DNA of 64,000 bases from Stutzerimonas chloritidismutans AW-1 (GCF_000495915.1 NZ_AOFQ01000062.1:1-64000), one strand, 5' to 3'. Positions 46,312 to 56,578 are shown, numbered from the stretch's first letter. Numbers and translations are program-made. Notes: generated by a model from the sequence alone, not told the origin.

Positions 46312-47499
46312 ATGAACGAAATCAGCCGTACCGCCCTGCGCCCCCTCAGTGATAGCTCGCCTTCGACCGTCGTCGCCGGCTTCATCGCCATGCTCACCGG
46401 CTATACCAGCTCGCTGGTGCTGATGTTCCAGGCCGGCCAGGCAGCAGGCCTGAGCACGGCGCAGATCTCTTCGTGGATCTGGGCACTGTCGATCGGCATG
46501 GCGATCTGCAGCATCGGCCTGTCGCTGCGCTATCGCACGCCGGTGGTGGTTGCCTGGTCGACGCCCGGCGCGGCCCTGTTGATCACCAGTCTGCCCGGCG
46601 TGCCGTACGCCGAAGCCATCGGCGCCTTCATCTTCGCCTCGGCGCTGATTGCCCTGTGCGGCCTGACTGGGAGCTTCGATCGGCTGATGCGGCGAGTACC
46701 GGCATCGCTGGCTGCCGCGCTGCTGGCGGGCGTACTGTTCAATATCGGAAGCGAGATTTTCCGTGCCGTCGAGGTTCAGCCGGTGCTGGTGCTCGGCATG
46801 TTCTTCAGCTACCTGCTGGCCAAGCGAATGCAGCCCCGCTACGCCGTGCTCGCAGCGCTGCTGGTCGGCTGCCTGATCGCCGGCATTTCCGGTCTGCTGG
46901 ACTTCCAGCGCTTCAGCCTGCAGGTCGCGGTGCCGGTGTGGACCACACCGGCGTTTTCCCTCGCGGCGATCTTCAGTATCGGCATCCCGCTGTTCGTCAT
47001 CGCCATGGCTTCGCAGAACATGCCAGGCCTGGCCGTGCTGCGTGCCGAGGGGTATCAGGTGCCGGCTTCGCCGCTGATCTCCACCACCGGCATCGCTTCG
47101 GTACTGCTGGCGCCGTTCGGCTCCCACGGCATTCATCTGGCGGCGATCACCATGGCCATCTGCGCAGGCCCAGAAGCTCATCCCGACCCGCAAAAACGCT
47201 ATACCGCAGCTGCCTGGTGCGGGGTGTTCTACGGTATTGCCGGCATCTTCGGCGCAACCCTGGCCGCGCTGTTCGCCGCCTTCCCCGCGGCACTGGTGTT
47301 GTCCGTCGCCGCGCTGGCATTGCTCGGCTCGATCGGCTCGGGGCTGACCCAGGCGATGCAGCAGCCCGACGAGCGAGAGGCAGCGCTAATCACCTTCATG
47401 GTCACGGCGTCAGGGCTGACGCTGTTCGGCATCGGCGCGGCGCTGTGGGGATTGATCGCAGGTGTAATCACCTTGCTGATTCTGCGCCGTCGTAACTGA
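46312..47499 (+). CDS. benE: BenE-family benzoate/H+ symporter-like transporter
   Basis: 395 residues with about 11-12 hydrophobic segments and the BenE core motifs (YRTPVVVAWSTPGAALLI, MASQNMPGLAVLRAEGY, FGSHGIHLAAITMAICAG). BenE imports benzoate with protons; no ben catabolic genes lie nearby, so the real substrate is open. It is divergent from fliE. Confidence 0.88.
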   Translation: MNEISRTALRPLSDSSPSTVVAGFIAMLTGYTSSLVLMFQAGQAAGLSTAQISSWIWALSIGMAICSIGLSLRYRTPVVVAWSTPGAALLITSLPGVPYAEAIGAFIFASALIALCGLTGSFDRLMRRVPASLAAALLAGVLFNIGSEIFRAVEVQPVLVLGMFFSYLLAKRMQPRYAVLAALLVGCLIAGISGLLDFQRFSLQVAVPVWTTPAFSLAAIFSIGIPLFVIAMASQNMPGLAVLRAEGYQVPASPLISTTGIASVLLAPFGSHGIHLAAITMAICAGPEAHPDPQKRYTAAAWCGVFYGIAGIFGATLAALFAAFPAALVLSVAALALLGSIGSGLTQAMQQPDEREAALITFMVTASGLTLFGIGAALWGLIAGVITLLILRRRN

Positions 47500-47544
47500 G
47501 CGGCGCTGAAAGGGGTGCCCGGCCAGACAGCGCCGGGCGCGCCG

Positions 47545-48306
47545 TCAGATCGCCGTCGCCCCGCCATCTACCGCCAGCGCATGACCGGTAGTGAAGGCGG
47601 CGCTGTCGCTGCACAGGTACAGCACCGCGGCGGCAATCTCTTCGACCTTGCCGATGCGCCCGACTGGGTGCATGGCCGCAGCGAACTCCGCCTTGCGCGG
47701 GTCGGCCTCGTAGGCACGGCGGAACATGTCGGTGTCGATCACCGCCGGGCATACCGCATTCACGCGAATCTGCTTCTTGGCGTACTCGATCGCTGCCGAC
47801 TTGGTCAGGCCGATCACCGCATGCTTGGATGCCGCGTAGATGCTCATCTTCGGCGCAGCACCGAGACCCGCAACGGACGCGGTGTTGACGATAGCGCCAC
47901 CACCCTGCGCCAGCATGACCGGCAGCTGGTGCTTCATGCACAGCCAGACGCCCTTGACGTTGACGCCCATGATCGCGTCGAACTCCGCCTCGCTGCCCTC
48001 GGCCAAGCGTCCCTGCTCGATCTCGATGCCGGCATTGTTGAAGGCGTAATCGAGCCGCCCGTACTGCGCCAACGTCTGCTCGATGAGCGCCTTGACCTCC
48101 GCATCGCGCGTGACGTCGCAGCGCACGGCGATCGCCTGGCCGCCAGCAGCACGAATGCTTTCTGCGCCATCGCGGATGCCCGCTTCGTCGATGTCGGCCA
48201 GCACCACCTTGAGGCCCTGCTCGGCGAACGCCTGCGCAGTGGCGCGACCGATTCCTGCTGCTGCGCCGGTAACCAGGGCAACCTGCCCGGAGAATGTCAT
48301 GCTCAT
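47545..48306 (-). CDS. SDR-family NAD(P)-dependent oxidoreductase
   Basis: 253 residues from MSMTFSGQVALVTGAAAGIG. Classical short-chain dehydrogenase: cofactor motif TGAAAGIG, NNAG in AFNNAGIEIEQ, catalytic Ser and YxxxK in MSIYAASKHAVIG, and PGMI-type region AVCPAVIDTDMF. Substrate unknown. An upstream start 14 codons earlier is less likely. Divergent from the next gene across 217 bases. Confidence 0.9.
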   Translation of the reverse strand: MSMTFSGQVALVTGAAAGIGRATAQAFAEQGLKVVLADIDEAGIRDGAESIRAAGGQAIAVRCDVTRDAEVKALIEQTLAQYGRLDYAFNNAGIEIEQGRLAEGSEAEFDAIMGVNVKGVWLCMKHQLPVMLAQGGGAIVNTASVAGLGAAPKMSIYAASKHAVIGLTKSAAIEYAKKQIRVNAVCPAVIDTDMFRRAYEADPRKAEFAAAMHPVGRIGKVEEIAAAVLYLCSDSAAFTTGHALAVDGGATAI

Positions 48307-48523
48307 GATTGTTCTTCCCGAAGAATTCGACTCACCTTGCGCCCGCAAAATGACCGCACAAGGCTTCCCGGTCGAACTTATACCGCTATGCGCTCGCGCA
48401 TTTAACTGCCGGCACGGTCATATCACCGAACTGGATGCCCGTTCATTCCAGCCTGCTGACGTAGCTTGCGGCGCGGCGCTGGCCGGGCTAAACCAAACCT
48501 TTCGCAAACACGAGGCTTATTCC

Positions 48524-49528
48524 ATGACCCTGCTCAACCAGCAATTCCTGCTAGCCCAGCGGCCGATCGGTGCGCCGACCCGGGAGACCTTCGACTACGT
48601 CGAGAAGCCGGTGAGCGAGCCTGGCCCCAATCAGATTCTGGTCAAGGTCGAATACCTGTCCATCGACCCGGCCATGCGCGGCTGGATGAACGATGCCAAA
48701 TCCTACATTCCACCGGTGGGCATCGGCGAAGTGATGCGCGCCCTCGGTGTCGGCAAGGTGATCGCCTCGCAGCATCCTGACTACAAGGAAGGCGACTATG
48801 TAAACGGCGCCCTGGGCGTGCAGGCGTACTACCTCGGCGAGCCGAAGGGTTTCTACAAGGTCGACCCGCAACAGGCTCCGCTGCCGCGTTACCTGTCCGC
48901 GCTGGGCATGACCGGCATGACCGCCTACTTCGCGCTGCTTGCGGTTGGCCAGCCCAAGGCCGGCGAGACCGTGGTGATCTCCGGCGCCGCCGGTGCGGTC
49001 GGCAGCGTTGCCGGGCAGATCGCCAAGATCAAGGGGTGTCGCGTGGTGGGTATCGCCGGCGGCGCGGACAAGTGCCGCTTCCTGACCGAGAAACTCGGTT
49101 TCGACGGCGCCATCGATTACAAGAATGAAGACTTGGCAGCGGGCTTGAAGCGTGAATGCCCGAAAGGCGTGGACGTGTTCTTCGACAACGTCGGCGGCGA
49201 CATCCTGGATACGGTGCTGCAGCGCATCAGCGTCGGCGCTCGCGTGGTGATCTGCGGGGCCATCAGCCAGTACAACAACAAGGAAGCGGTGAAGGGCCCG
49301 TCCAACTACCTGTCGCTGCTGGTCAATCGCGCGCGCATGGAAGGTATGGTGGTGACCGACTATGTCACGCGCTATCCCGAGGCGATGCGCGACATGGCCG
49401 AATGGCTCGCGAGCGGCCAGCTCAAGAGCAAGGAAGACATCATCGAGGGACTGCAGACCTTCCCGGACACGCTGATGAAGCTGTTCACCGGCGGCAACTT
49501 CGGCAAGCTGGTGCTCAAGGTCAGCTGA
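48524..49528 (+). CDS. NADP-dependent medium-chain reductase (CurA/leukotriene B4 dehydrogenase type)
   Basis: 334 residues from MTLLNQQFLLAQRPIG. Zinc-independent MDR protein: N-terminal substrate domain (VEYLSIDPAMRGWMND), nucleotide fold GAAGAVGSVAGQIAKIKGC, and VFFDNVGGDILDTVL. Such enzymes reduce alpha,beta-unsaturated ketones or aldehydes with NADPH. The frame is open far upstream antisense to the SDR gene, but only this ATG fits the family. Confidence 0.9.
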   Translation: MTLLNQQFLLAQRPIGAPTRETFDYVEKPVSEPGPNQILVKVEYLSIDPAMRGWMNDAKSYIPPVGIGEVMRALGVGKVIASQHPDYKEGDYVNGALGVQAYYLGEPKGFYKVDPQQAPLPRYLSALGMTGMTAYFALLAVGQPKAGETVVISGAAGAVGSVAGQIAKIKGCRVVGIAGGADKCRFLTEKLGFDGAIDYKNEDLAAGLKRECPKGVDVFFDNVGGDILDTVLQRISVGARVVICGAISQYNNKEAVKGPSNYLSLLVNRARMEGMVVTDYVTRYPEAMRDMAEWLASGQLKSKEDIIEGLQTFPDTLMKLFTGGNFGKLVLKVS

Positions 49529-49544
49529 GCAACTGCCCGCTGCG

Positions 49545-49577
49545 AAAAAGGCTGAGCCGTGAGGCCCAGCCTTTTTT
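49545..49577. terminator. Bidirectional terminator between the reductase gene and pyrF
   Basis: AAAAAGGCTGaGCC, GTGA loop, GGCcCAGCC, TTTTTT. One mismatch in the stem, with A and T runs on both sides, so it can end both convergent genes. Confidence 0.88.
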
Positions 49578-49579
49578 CG

Positions 49580-50275
49580 TCATGCCAGCTCGGCCACCAC
49601 GGCTGCCAGCGCTTGCGCCGGATCGGCTGCCTGCGCGATCGGCCGGCCGATCACCAGATAATCGGAGCCTGCAGCCATGGCCTGGGCCGGAGTCAGGATG
49701 CGGCGCTGATCGTCCTGCGCACTGCCGGCCGGACGAATGCCCGGTGTGACCAGCTGTAGCGCCGGGAACTGCGCCTTGAGCGGCACTGCTTCCTGCGCCG
49801 AACAGACCAGTCCATCCAGCCCAGCCTGCGCAGCCAGCCCGGCCAGCCGAAGCACCTGATCCTGCGGTGCGATATCCAGACCGATGCCAGCGAGATCGTC
49901 CTGCTCCATGCTGGTCAGCACGGTGACACCAATCAGCAGCGGCGTGGGTCCGGCCATACCAGAAAGCGTGTCACGGCAGGCCGCCATCATCCGCAGACCG
50001 CCGGAGCAGTGCACGTTGACCATCCACACGCCCAGCTCGGCAGCGGCCTTCACCGCCATCGCGGTGGTGTTGGGAATATCGTGAAACTTGAGGTCGAGGA
50101 ACACCTCGAAGCCCATTCCCTGCAATGCCTCGACCACCGCCGGACCGCAACGCGTGAACAGCTCCTTGCCGACCTTGACCCGGCAAAGCCGCGGATCGAG
50201 CTGGCGCGCCAATGCCAAAGCAGCATCGCGGGAGGGGGAATCGAGCGCTACGATAATCGGAGTCTGGCAGGTCAT
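49580..50275 (-). CDS. pyrF: Orotidine 5'-phosphate decarboxylase PyrF
   Basis: 231 residues, last step of UMP synthesis. Active-site signature [12 protein letters not shown] (Asp61, Lys63, Asp66), with substrate motif VTPGIRPAG and phosphate loop VIGRPIAQA. Full length with normal start [14 protein letters not shown]. Confidence 0.97.
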   Translation of the reverse strand: MTCQTPIIVALDSPSRDAALALARQLDPRLCRVKVGKELFTRCGPAVVEALQGMGFEVFLDLKFHDIPNTTAMAVKAAAELGVWMVNVHCSGGLRMMAACRDTLSGMAGPTPLLIGVTVLTSMEQDDLAGIGLDIAPQDQVLRLAGLAAQAGLDGLVCSAQEAVPLKAQFPALQLVTPGIRPAGSAQDDQRRILTPAQAMAAGSDYLVIGRPIAQAADPAQALAAVVAELA

Positions 50276-50441
50276 GACACGTCCTCGGAAAAGTCGGCGC
50301 GCATTGTCGCAGAAAACACCACGCGCGACGAAAGCCTCCCTGCGGGGTCAGAATAGCTATCGCAACGCCGATAGTGACCACCCTGACGCAGCCACGTAGA
50401 GTGCGGCTCGTCACTGCCGCCCAACCGCCCGGAGGAAAAAC

Positions 50442-50609
50442 ATGCCCTGGTATTTTTGGCTTATTCTGCTCGTCGCGCTGGGCTCGATCGTCGGTAGCCT
50501 GCTGATGCTGCGCTCGACGGCAAAGAAGATTCCCCTGACCGAAGAACAGAAAAAACGCATCGCTCAACGCAATGCCGAGGCGGACGCACAAGACTCCCGC
50601 GACCGCTAA
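50442..50609 (+). CDS. Small DUF2897-type membrane protein
   Basis: 55 residues: one membrane helix (WYFWLILLVALGSIVGSLLM) and a charged C-terminal tail (KKIPLTEEQKKRIAQRN). GGAGG lies 8 bases before the ATG. Pattern and size match the DUF2897 family of pseudomonads; function is unknown. Confidence 0.82.
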   Translation: MPWYFWLILLVALGSIVGSLLMLRSTAKKIPLTEEQKKRIAQRNAEADAQDSRDR

Positions 50610-50731
50610 AAGTCGATAGAGCGCAGTCGCTCAAACCAGTGGTCCGCGCAATTTACGATGATTTTGCCGAGCGGTAGTGGCACCATGCCGCCATTGCCGC
50701 GATCCAATGCAGTGCTGGCAGGAATCCCCTC

Positions 50732-53299
50732 ATGCAAACTCTCCTTCCCGACGATGGCCCGGTAAAACCGCAGGCCAGATCGATTTTCGCTCGCCGCATT
50801 CTTCCTGGCATGGTCGCCCTACTGGTCATCGCCCTCATTGTGGCCGCTGCCGCACTCATCCACATTGCCCGGAAAATCGATCAGGATGCACTGCAGCAAA
50901 GCCACTTCCTCGTAGGCAAGGCGCTGCAGGCACAGCACGACTGGATGAACCGCTCCATCGTCGACTATGCGTTCTGGGGCGACGCCTACGTGCATCTCAA
51001 CAGGCAGGTCGACCTCGACTGGGCTTATACCCAGGCCAATCTCGGCCCATCCTTGTACAAGGACTTCGACTACGAGGTGGTGCTGGTCATCTCTCCGGCA
51101 GGCGATACGGCCTATTCCGTAGTTCGCGGCGAACTCCAGACAATCGACGGTTCCGAGTTTCTCCAGCACGGTTTACCGCAGCTGCTGGTGCGAGCCCGGG
51201 AAGCCGTCGAGGAGGAGTCGGGCGTCTCCGCGCTGCTCTGGGGTGACGGTCAGCCGGCGCTGGTCGCCGCAGCCGCGCTGACCACCGGTGGTACGGATAT
51301 CGAAGAGGACGAAGGGCCGGCGTCGATTCTGTTGTTCGTCGACCTGCTGGACGCCGAGCGGCTGGCGGAGATCGGTGAGCAGTATGCGATCGAGGATCTG
51401 CGCCTGGCTCCAGACTCAACGCCAACCGATGATCCGCGCATCGAGCGACCGCTGGAGGATGGCTCGACCATCCAGCTCACCTGGACGCCGGCGCAGCCGG
51501 GGCGCCTGCTGCTGTGGGTTACCCTGCCAATCCTCGCGGTCGTGGCCCTGGGGCTGGGGCTGCTCGCCTGGTTGCTCATTCGCCATGCCTTGCGCAGCCT
51601 GCACTTGCTCGACATCAGCTATGCAAGGCTGGCCGCCAGTCGCAGCGCGCTGGCGGAAAGCGAGGAGCGGTTTCGCGATGTCGCCGAGGCCGCTTCCGAT
51701 TGGATCTGGGAAACCGACGCGCAAGCTCGGCTGACCTTCCTTTCCAATCGCTTTCGCCAGATCACCGGACACGAATCCAGCCAGTGGCTGGGCCGCCCGT
51801 TGCTGGAACTGTTGATCAGCGACAGTGCCGCGCTGCAGAACTGGCTCCAGGCACCACAGGTCGCACCACTGCGCAGCAGCTATCGTGCCGCCGATGGCTG
51901 CGAGCGTTTCTGCCGGCTGGCTGCCCGCGCCATCCATCAGGACGACAAGCTGGTCGGCTATCGCGGCACCGCCAGCGACATCACCGAGGAAACCAAGGCG
52001 CAAGCTCGCGTTCAGTACCTCTCTCAGCACGATGCCCTGACCGGCCTGCCCAACCGCAGCCGGCTGCGCGACTACCTGGATCAGAATCTGGCGGCGCTTC
52101 GTAGCGGCTCGGCGCTGACATTGCTCTACATCGACCTGGACCGCTTCAAACCGGTGAATGACACCCTCGGTCACGCCGCTGGCGACGAAGTACTGATCGG
52201 CGTGGCATCCCGCCTGCGCCAACACACCCGCGACGGCGACCTCGTGGCGCGGCTGGGCGGTGACGAGTTCGTCGTCGCGCTCCACCGGATGAGCGAAGAC
52301 ACCGATATCGACCGTCTCTGCAACCGCATCATCGAGGCAATCAGCGCGCCCTTCGTCTACGAGGATCAGCAGATCAATATCGGCGCCAGCATCGGCGTAG
52401 CCCTGGCGCCCGACGATGCCAACCAGGCCAACGAACTGCTGCGTTGCGCCGACATTGCGCTCTACCAGGCAAAGGATGCAGGCCGGGGAACCTGGCGTGC
52501 CTATGGCCGTGAGATGGATCAGCGGCTGCACGAGCGGCTCCAGCGCGAAGAGGCACTGCGCGTCGCGATTGCCGAGCAGCAGCTGGAGGTCTACTACCAG
52601 CCGCGCTACCTGAGCCAGGGCATGCAGATCATCGGCGCCGAGGCACTGGTGCGCTGGAATCACCCCGAGCGCGGGCTGCTACTGCCAGAGCAGTTCATTC
52701 CACTGGCCGAAGAAACCGGACTGATCATTCCACTCGGGCGCTGGGTACTGCATCAGGCCTGCAGCCAGGCGACCCGCTGGCCAGGCGATACGGTCGTCTC
52801 GGTCAACCTCTCGCCATTGCAGCTGCATGATGATCGGCTGCTCGACGAGATAGCCCAGGCACTCGGCGAGAACGATCTGCCAGGCAAGCGGCTGGAGCTG
52901 GAGGTTACCGAAAGTGCACTGCTACGGGAAACACAGGGCACGCTGGACCAGCTCAAGCGGATCAAGGCGCTCGGCGTACACCTGGCCGTAGATGACTTCG
53001 GCACGGGCTACTCGTCGCTGACCAGCCTGCGCCACTACCCCTTCGATGTGATAAAGATCGACAACAGCTTCGTCGCCGGTATCGGGCAGTCGATGGAAGA
53101 TCATTCGATCGTACGCGCCTTGATCGAACTGGGCCGCGGCCTGCAGATGCGCGTGACGGCCGAGGGCGTGGAAACCGAGGAACAGCTGCGGCTGCTGAAA
53201 GACGACGGCTGCACCGAGGTGCAAGGCTTCCACATGAGCCACCCGATGCCGGCCGATGAACTGCAGCGGCTGCTTTCGCAGCTACCAGCCAGGGACTAA
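50732..53299 (+). CDS. Membrane-bound GGDEF/EAL c-di-GMP protein with CHASE4-like sensor and PAS
   Basis: 855 residues. Two membrane helices (about 23-44 and 264-284) bracket a periplasmic CHASE4-like sensor; then PAS (about 311-420), GGDEF (ARLGGDEFVVAL, 509-513, with an I-site RDGD at 500-503), and EAL (GAEALVRW, 637-639, and DDFGTGYSSL). All catalytic signatures of both domains are intact, so it could make or break c-di-GMP; PAS may choose. c-di-GMP is read by FleQ, so a link to motility is possible but not shown. Confidence 0.93.
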   Translation: MQTLLPDDGPVKPQARSIFARRILPGMVALLVIALIVAAAALIHIARKIDQDALQQSHFLVGKALQAQHDWMNRSIVDYAFWGDAYVHLNRQVDLDWAYTQANLGPSLYKDFDYEVVLVISPAGDTAYSVVRGELQTIDGSEFLQHGLPQLLVRAREAVEEESGVSALLWGDGQPALVAAAALTTGGTDIEEDEGPASILLFVDLLDAERLAEIGEQYAIEDLRLAPDSTPTDDPRIERPLEDGSTIQLTWTPAQPGRLLLWVTLPILAVVALGLGLLAWLLIRHALRSLHLLDISYARLAASRSALAESEERFRDVAEAASDWIWETDAQARLTFLSNRFRQITGHESSQWLGRPLLELLISDSAALQNWLQAPQVAPLRSSYRAADGCERFCRLAARAIHQDDKLVGYRGTASDITEETKAQARVQYLSQHDALTGLPNRSRLRDYLDQNLAALRSGSALTLLYIDLDRFKPVNDTLGHAAGDEVLIGVASRLRQHTRDGDLVARLGGDEFVVALHRMSEDTDIDRLCNRIIEAISAPFVYEDQQINIGASIGVALAPDDANQANELLRCADIALYQAKDAGRGTWRAYGREMDQRLHERLQREEALRVAIAEQQLEVYYQPRYLSQGMQIIGAEALVRWNHPERGLLLPEQFIPLAEETGLIIPLGRWVLHQACSQATRWPGDTVVSVNLSPLQLHDDRLLDEIAQALGENDLPGKRLELEVTESALLRETQGTLDQLKRIKALGVHLAVDDFGTGYSSLTSLRHYPFDVIKIDNSFVAGIGQSMEDHSIVRALIELGRGLQMRVTAEGVETEEQLRLLKDDGCTEVQGFHMSHPMPADELQRLLSQLPARD

Positions 53300-53326
53300 A
53301 GCGCAGGGCCGGGGAACACATGCACC

Positions 53327-53845
53327 TCAGCGCTTGAATTCGAGGCGAATCTCCGCGCCCTCGATGAGCTCCTCGTCTTCTGCCTCGCCGGAAATCAGCC
53401 GGCCGCCGATCTGCATCGATCGCGACGGCCCGCCACCCTCGAAAAGTGGCGGCAACAGACGCATCGATTCATCACCCGGCCCCGGCGCCAGTTCCTCGAC
53501 CAGTTCCTCGGGCAAGCGCAGATCGAGTTCCGGCTCGGGCAGTTCGACCTTCGCTGGCGGCGGCGTGGAGCGCTTGGCCGTCGAGGGCTGCGGCGCCGGG
53601 TCAGGTGCCTCGTCCTCGGGAACGGGTTCGGGCAGGCTGATCTCCACTTCCGGCGGCTCGGCATCGGAGGTTTCTTCGATCGGCGCCAGCTCGATATCGA
53701 GATCCGGCGGCACCTCTTCCTGCTCGACGATATTCCCGGGTTCCGAGTGCTGCTCCGGCGCGGGCGCACGCGATGAGGTCGATTCGTCGTCCCCGCACCC
53801 GCCCAGCAAGGCCAACGACAGCAATAACAACAGCGGCCTTCGCAT
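53327..53845 (-). CDS. Acidic proline-rich lipoprotein, function unknown
   Basis: 172 residues with lipobox LLGGC after a short signal peptide. The mature part is rich in Glu and Pro (EVPPDLDIELAPIEETSDAE, EPPEVEISLPEPVPEDEAPD) with a short end region ISGEAEDEELIEGAEIRLEF. No family recognised. Confidence 0.7.
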   Translation of the reverse strand: MRRPLLLLLSLALLGGCGDDESTSSRAPAPEQHSEPGNIVEQEEVPPDLDIELAPIEETSDAEPPEVEISLPEPVPEDEAPDPAPQPSTAKRSTPPPAKVELPEPELDLRLPEELVEELAPGPGDESMRLLPPLFEGGGPSRSMQIGGRLISGEAEDEELIEGAEIRLEFKR

Positions 53846-53878
53846 CCGATCGCTCCTTACAGCGGCAGGTTTGGGGCG

Positions 53879-55309
53879 CTACTTGGCATCCCGACACAGT
53901 TCCGAAGCCAGCTGCCCGAGTGTCCGCAGCGCCCGCTCGGTCTCGTTATTCCAGGGGAGTCCACAGTTGAGACGAATGCAGTGGTTGAATTGTTCAGTGT
54001 TGCTGAAGATGAGTCCCGGCGCGATGCTGATGCCCCGCTCCAGCGCCCTGACGTGCAGGTCCTGGGTATTGACCCGCACCGGCAGGCTGACCCAGAGAAT
54101 GAAGTTGCCCTTGGGGCGCGTCATTTGTGTGCCTTCCGGGAAGTAGCGCTGTACCGCCAGCTGAAACGCGCTGAGATTCTTGCGGTACTCCTGGCGGATG
54201 GCACGCAGGTGTCGATCGTAACCCCCGTTCTCCAGATAAGCCGCCACACCCATCTGAGTGACGCTGCACGCCGAATGGGTGCTGAAGGTCTGCAGGCGCT
54301 CGATCTCGGCCTGATGGCGCCCGGCGATGACCCAACCGATCCGCACCCCTGGCGAAAGCGTCTTGGAAAAGCTGGAACAGTAGATGACACGGCCGTCCCG
54401 ATCATTGGACTTGAGCGCCTTGTACTGGCCCTGGTCGAACATCAGTTCGCCATAGATATCGTCCTCGACGATCTGGATGTCGAAACGTGCCGCCAGGCTC
54501 AGCAGCTGCTTCTGGCGGTGGTCAGGCATGCTCACGCCCAGCGGATTGCTCAGGCGCGCGGTCAGTACCAGCGCCTTGATCGGCCACTGCCCTGCTGCAA
54601 GCTGCAGCGCCTCAAGGCTCATTCCGGTATCCGGGTCGCTGGGTATCTCGATGACCTTCAGACCGAGCAGATCGGCCAGTTGCAGCAAGCCGTAATAGGT
54701 CGGCGACTCGGCGGCGATAAGATCGCCCGGCTTGGTCAGGACCCGTAGTGACATCTGCAACGCGTCAACGCAGCCATGGGTGATGACGATTTCGCTCGAA
54801 TCCACCACCACACCGGCATCGCGCATGCGAATCGCCACCTGGCGGCGCAGCGGCTCGTAGCCCGGACTGAACATGTAGCTGAATGCCCGCGGGCTGTGAA
54901 ACCGCGTGACCTTCGCCAGTTGCTGGTGCAACGCCCGCACCGGCAGGTAATCCACATGCGGCACGGCCGCGCCCAGCGGAATCAGCCCCTCACGGCGCGA
55001 CTCGCTGAGCACCTGATTGATGATGCTGCTGCGGGTGACCAGTTTCGGCCGCTCGACCTGGGCAATATCCGGCGTCGGCGCAGTGAGTACGGGCGTCTGG
55101 TGGACGTAGAAGCCGGACTGCGGGCGCGCACGGATCATGCCCTGATCTTCGAGATTGGCGTACGCCTGCAACACCGTGGCGTGGCTGACACTCAGCTGTC
55201 GGCTCATCTTGCGTACCGACGGCACGCGCTCACCGGGGCGATATACGCCGCGCCGAATATCTTCGGCAAGCTGCTGGGCAATGCGCTGATAGAGCAACAG
55301 ATTGGTCAT
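53879..55309 (-). CDS. MocR-type PLP-dependent transcriptional regulator
   Basis: 476 residues from MTNLLLYQRIAQQLAEDI. N-terminal GntR winged helix (RRGVYRPGERVPSVRKMSRQ, LSVSHATVLQAYANLEDQG) fused to a type I aminotransferase domain, with the PLP lysine in YCSSFSKTLSPGVRIGW. MocR proteins sense amino acids or vitamin B6-type ligands. The 20-residue upstream extension lacks family likeness. Its targets are not evident here. Confidence 0.92.
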   Translation of the reverse strand: MTNLLLYQRIAQQLAEDIRRGVYRPGERVPSVRKMSRQLSVSHATVLQAYANLEDQGMIRARPQSGFYVHQTPVLTAPTPDIAQVERPKLVTRSSIINQVLSESRREGLIPLGAAVPHVDYLPVRALHQQLAKVTRFHSPRAFSYMFSPGYEPLRRQVAIRMRDAGVVVDSSEIVITHGCVDALQMSLRVLTKPGDLIAAESPTYYGLLQLADLLGLKVIEIPSDPDTGMSLEALQLAAGQWPIKALVLTARLSNPLGVSMPDHRQKQLLSLAARFDIQIVEDDIYGELMFDQGQYKALKSNDRDGRVIYCSSFSKTLSPGVRIGWVIAGRHQAEIERLQTFSTHSACSVTQMGVAAYLENGGYDRHLRAIRQEYRKNLSAFQLAVQRYFPEGTQMTRPKGNFILWVSLPVRVNTQDLHVRALERGISIAPGLIFSNTEQFNHCIRLNCGLPWNNETERALRTLGQLASELCRDAK

Positions 55310-55419
55310 CTCGCCGGTCTCCTGCCAACTGAACCGTAACAGTAGCGCACTGCTGGAGACCCAGACCAATACAGTTAGGTCACGTCTAGGCGAAACAGTC
55401 TGCCCAGATGGCCGCGCGA

Positions 55420-56217
55420 CTAACGGTCGGGACCGAGATTGCCTTCCGCGTCGGAGAACAGGATCTCAACGCGACGGTTCTGCGCGCGACCGCGGGCCGA
55501 GGCGTTCTCGGCCAACGGAAAGCGCTCACCATAGCCGCGCACCTCTACCCGCTCGGCAGCGACGCCAAGATTGATCAGCAGATCCGCCACCGTTTGCGCC
55601 CGCGCCTGCGACAGCGCGAGATTCTCCTGGGCATCGCCGCGGCTGTCGCTATACCCCTCGATGCGAATCTTGCGCTGCGGATTGAGCTGGAGGAAATGCA
55701 CCAGCTTGAGCAGGGTGCGATTGGCCGTGTGGCTGAGCTCGGCACTGCCGGCACGAAACAGCACGTCGCCAAGCGTCATGACCATGCCGCGATCGGTTTC
55801 GCTGGCAGCCAGGCTCATCATCTGGTCTTCCAGCCAGCGACCCTGTTGCTCGGCGGTCATCAACCTGGCGTCCTGCAGCATGCGCCGCAACCGGTCGCGC
55901 TCCATCTCCAGGCGCGCGACCTGTTCCTGATGCTGCAGAAGCTCACCCTGCCTCGCGGCGATTTCGCTGTAACGCTGACTCAGGTAGGCGTAATGCCGGG
56001 CGTCGGCGGCGCCCCCCCAGTACTGGTTGAAACGCTCGGCGCGTTGCTGCGTCTCGAGCGCACGCTGAACATCCTTCGGCGCGCTGCGCTGGACCATACT
56101 GTCCGCCTGAATGCGTTGCAGCGCCGCAGATGCGCGGTTCAATTCGAGCTCGGTCTGCGGCGTCGAGCAACCAGCCAGTACCAGCCCAGCCAGGGCTATC
56201 GCAAATCCACTTCTCAC
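55420..56217 (-). CDS. OmpA-family lipoprotein
   Basis: 265 residues: lipobox LVLAGC, a long coiled coil (about 60-150), and a C-terminal OmpA peptidoglycan-binding domain (RIEGYSDSRGDAQENLALSQ, RAQTVADLLINLGV, NRRVEILFSDAEG). The GTG start overlaps the stop of the next gene upstream (GTGA). Probably tethers the outer membrane to the wall. Confidence 0.9.
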   Translation of the reverse strand: MRSGFAIALAGLVLAGCSTPQTELELNRASAALQRIQADSMVQRSAPKDVQRALETQQRAERFNQYWGGAADARHYAYLSQRYSEIAARQGELLQHQEQVARLEMERDRLRRMLQDARLMTAEQQGRWLEDQMMSLAASETDRGMVMTLGDVLFRAGSAELSHTANRTLLKLVHFLQLNPQRKIRIEGYSDSRGDAQENLALSQARAQTVADLLINLGVAAERVEVRGYGERFPLAENASARGRAQNRRVEILFSDAEGNLGPDR

Positions 56218-56570
56218 CTGGCCTCCCCCAGCAACTGCCGTAGCCGCTGAATGCGACGATTCAGATCGTCGATCTGCGCCTCGCGCTTGTCTTTCAGAAC
56301 CCTGCTCTCCGCCAGACGAGCATCCAGCTCCGCTTGCTCGCCCAGCAGCCGGGCTTTGCGATTATCGCCTGCCTCGAGTGCCTCCTGGGCCTTGCTCAAC
56401 TTGCTTTCGGCCAGCACAAGCTCCTCGTACGCATCGGTTGCGCCTACGGAGCGTGCCTGCGCCAAGGCCTGCGAGCTCAGGCGCAGTTGTTCTGTCGGGG
56501 CGGGGTCACTGGCACAGCCAGTCAGGAAAACCAAGACCAGAAATGGGCTGGCGAAAAGTCTTTTCAACAC
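56214..56570 (-). CDS. DUF4398 lipoprotein
   Basis: 118 residues with lipobox LVFLTGC and a helical DUF4398-type domain (TEQLRLSSQALAQARSVGAT, YEELVLAESKLSKAQEALEA) and coiled-coil end. GTG start. DUF4398 and OmpA lipoproteins often sit side by side; here they overlap by four bases. Confidence 0.88.
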   Translation of the reverse strand: MLKRLFASPFLVLVFLTGCASDPAPTEQLRLSSQALAQARSVGATDAYEELVLAESKLSKAQEALEAGDNRKARLLGEQAELDARLAESRVLKDKREAQIDDLNRRIQRLRQLLGEAR

Positions 56571-56578
56571 GGCGAGTC

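Noticed and set aside
48083..48523. N-terminal extension of the NADP-dependent reductase
   Set aside because: The extra 147 codons run antisense to the SDR gene and carry no family likeness; the ATG at 48524 matches the family start.
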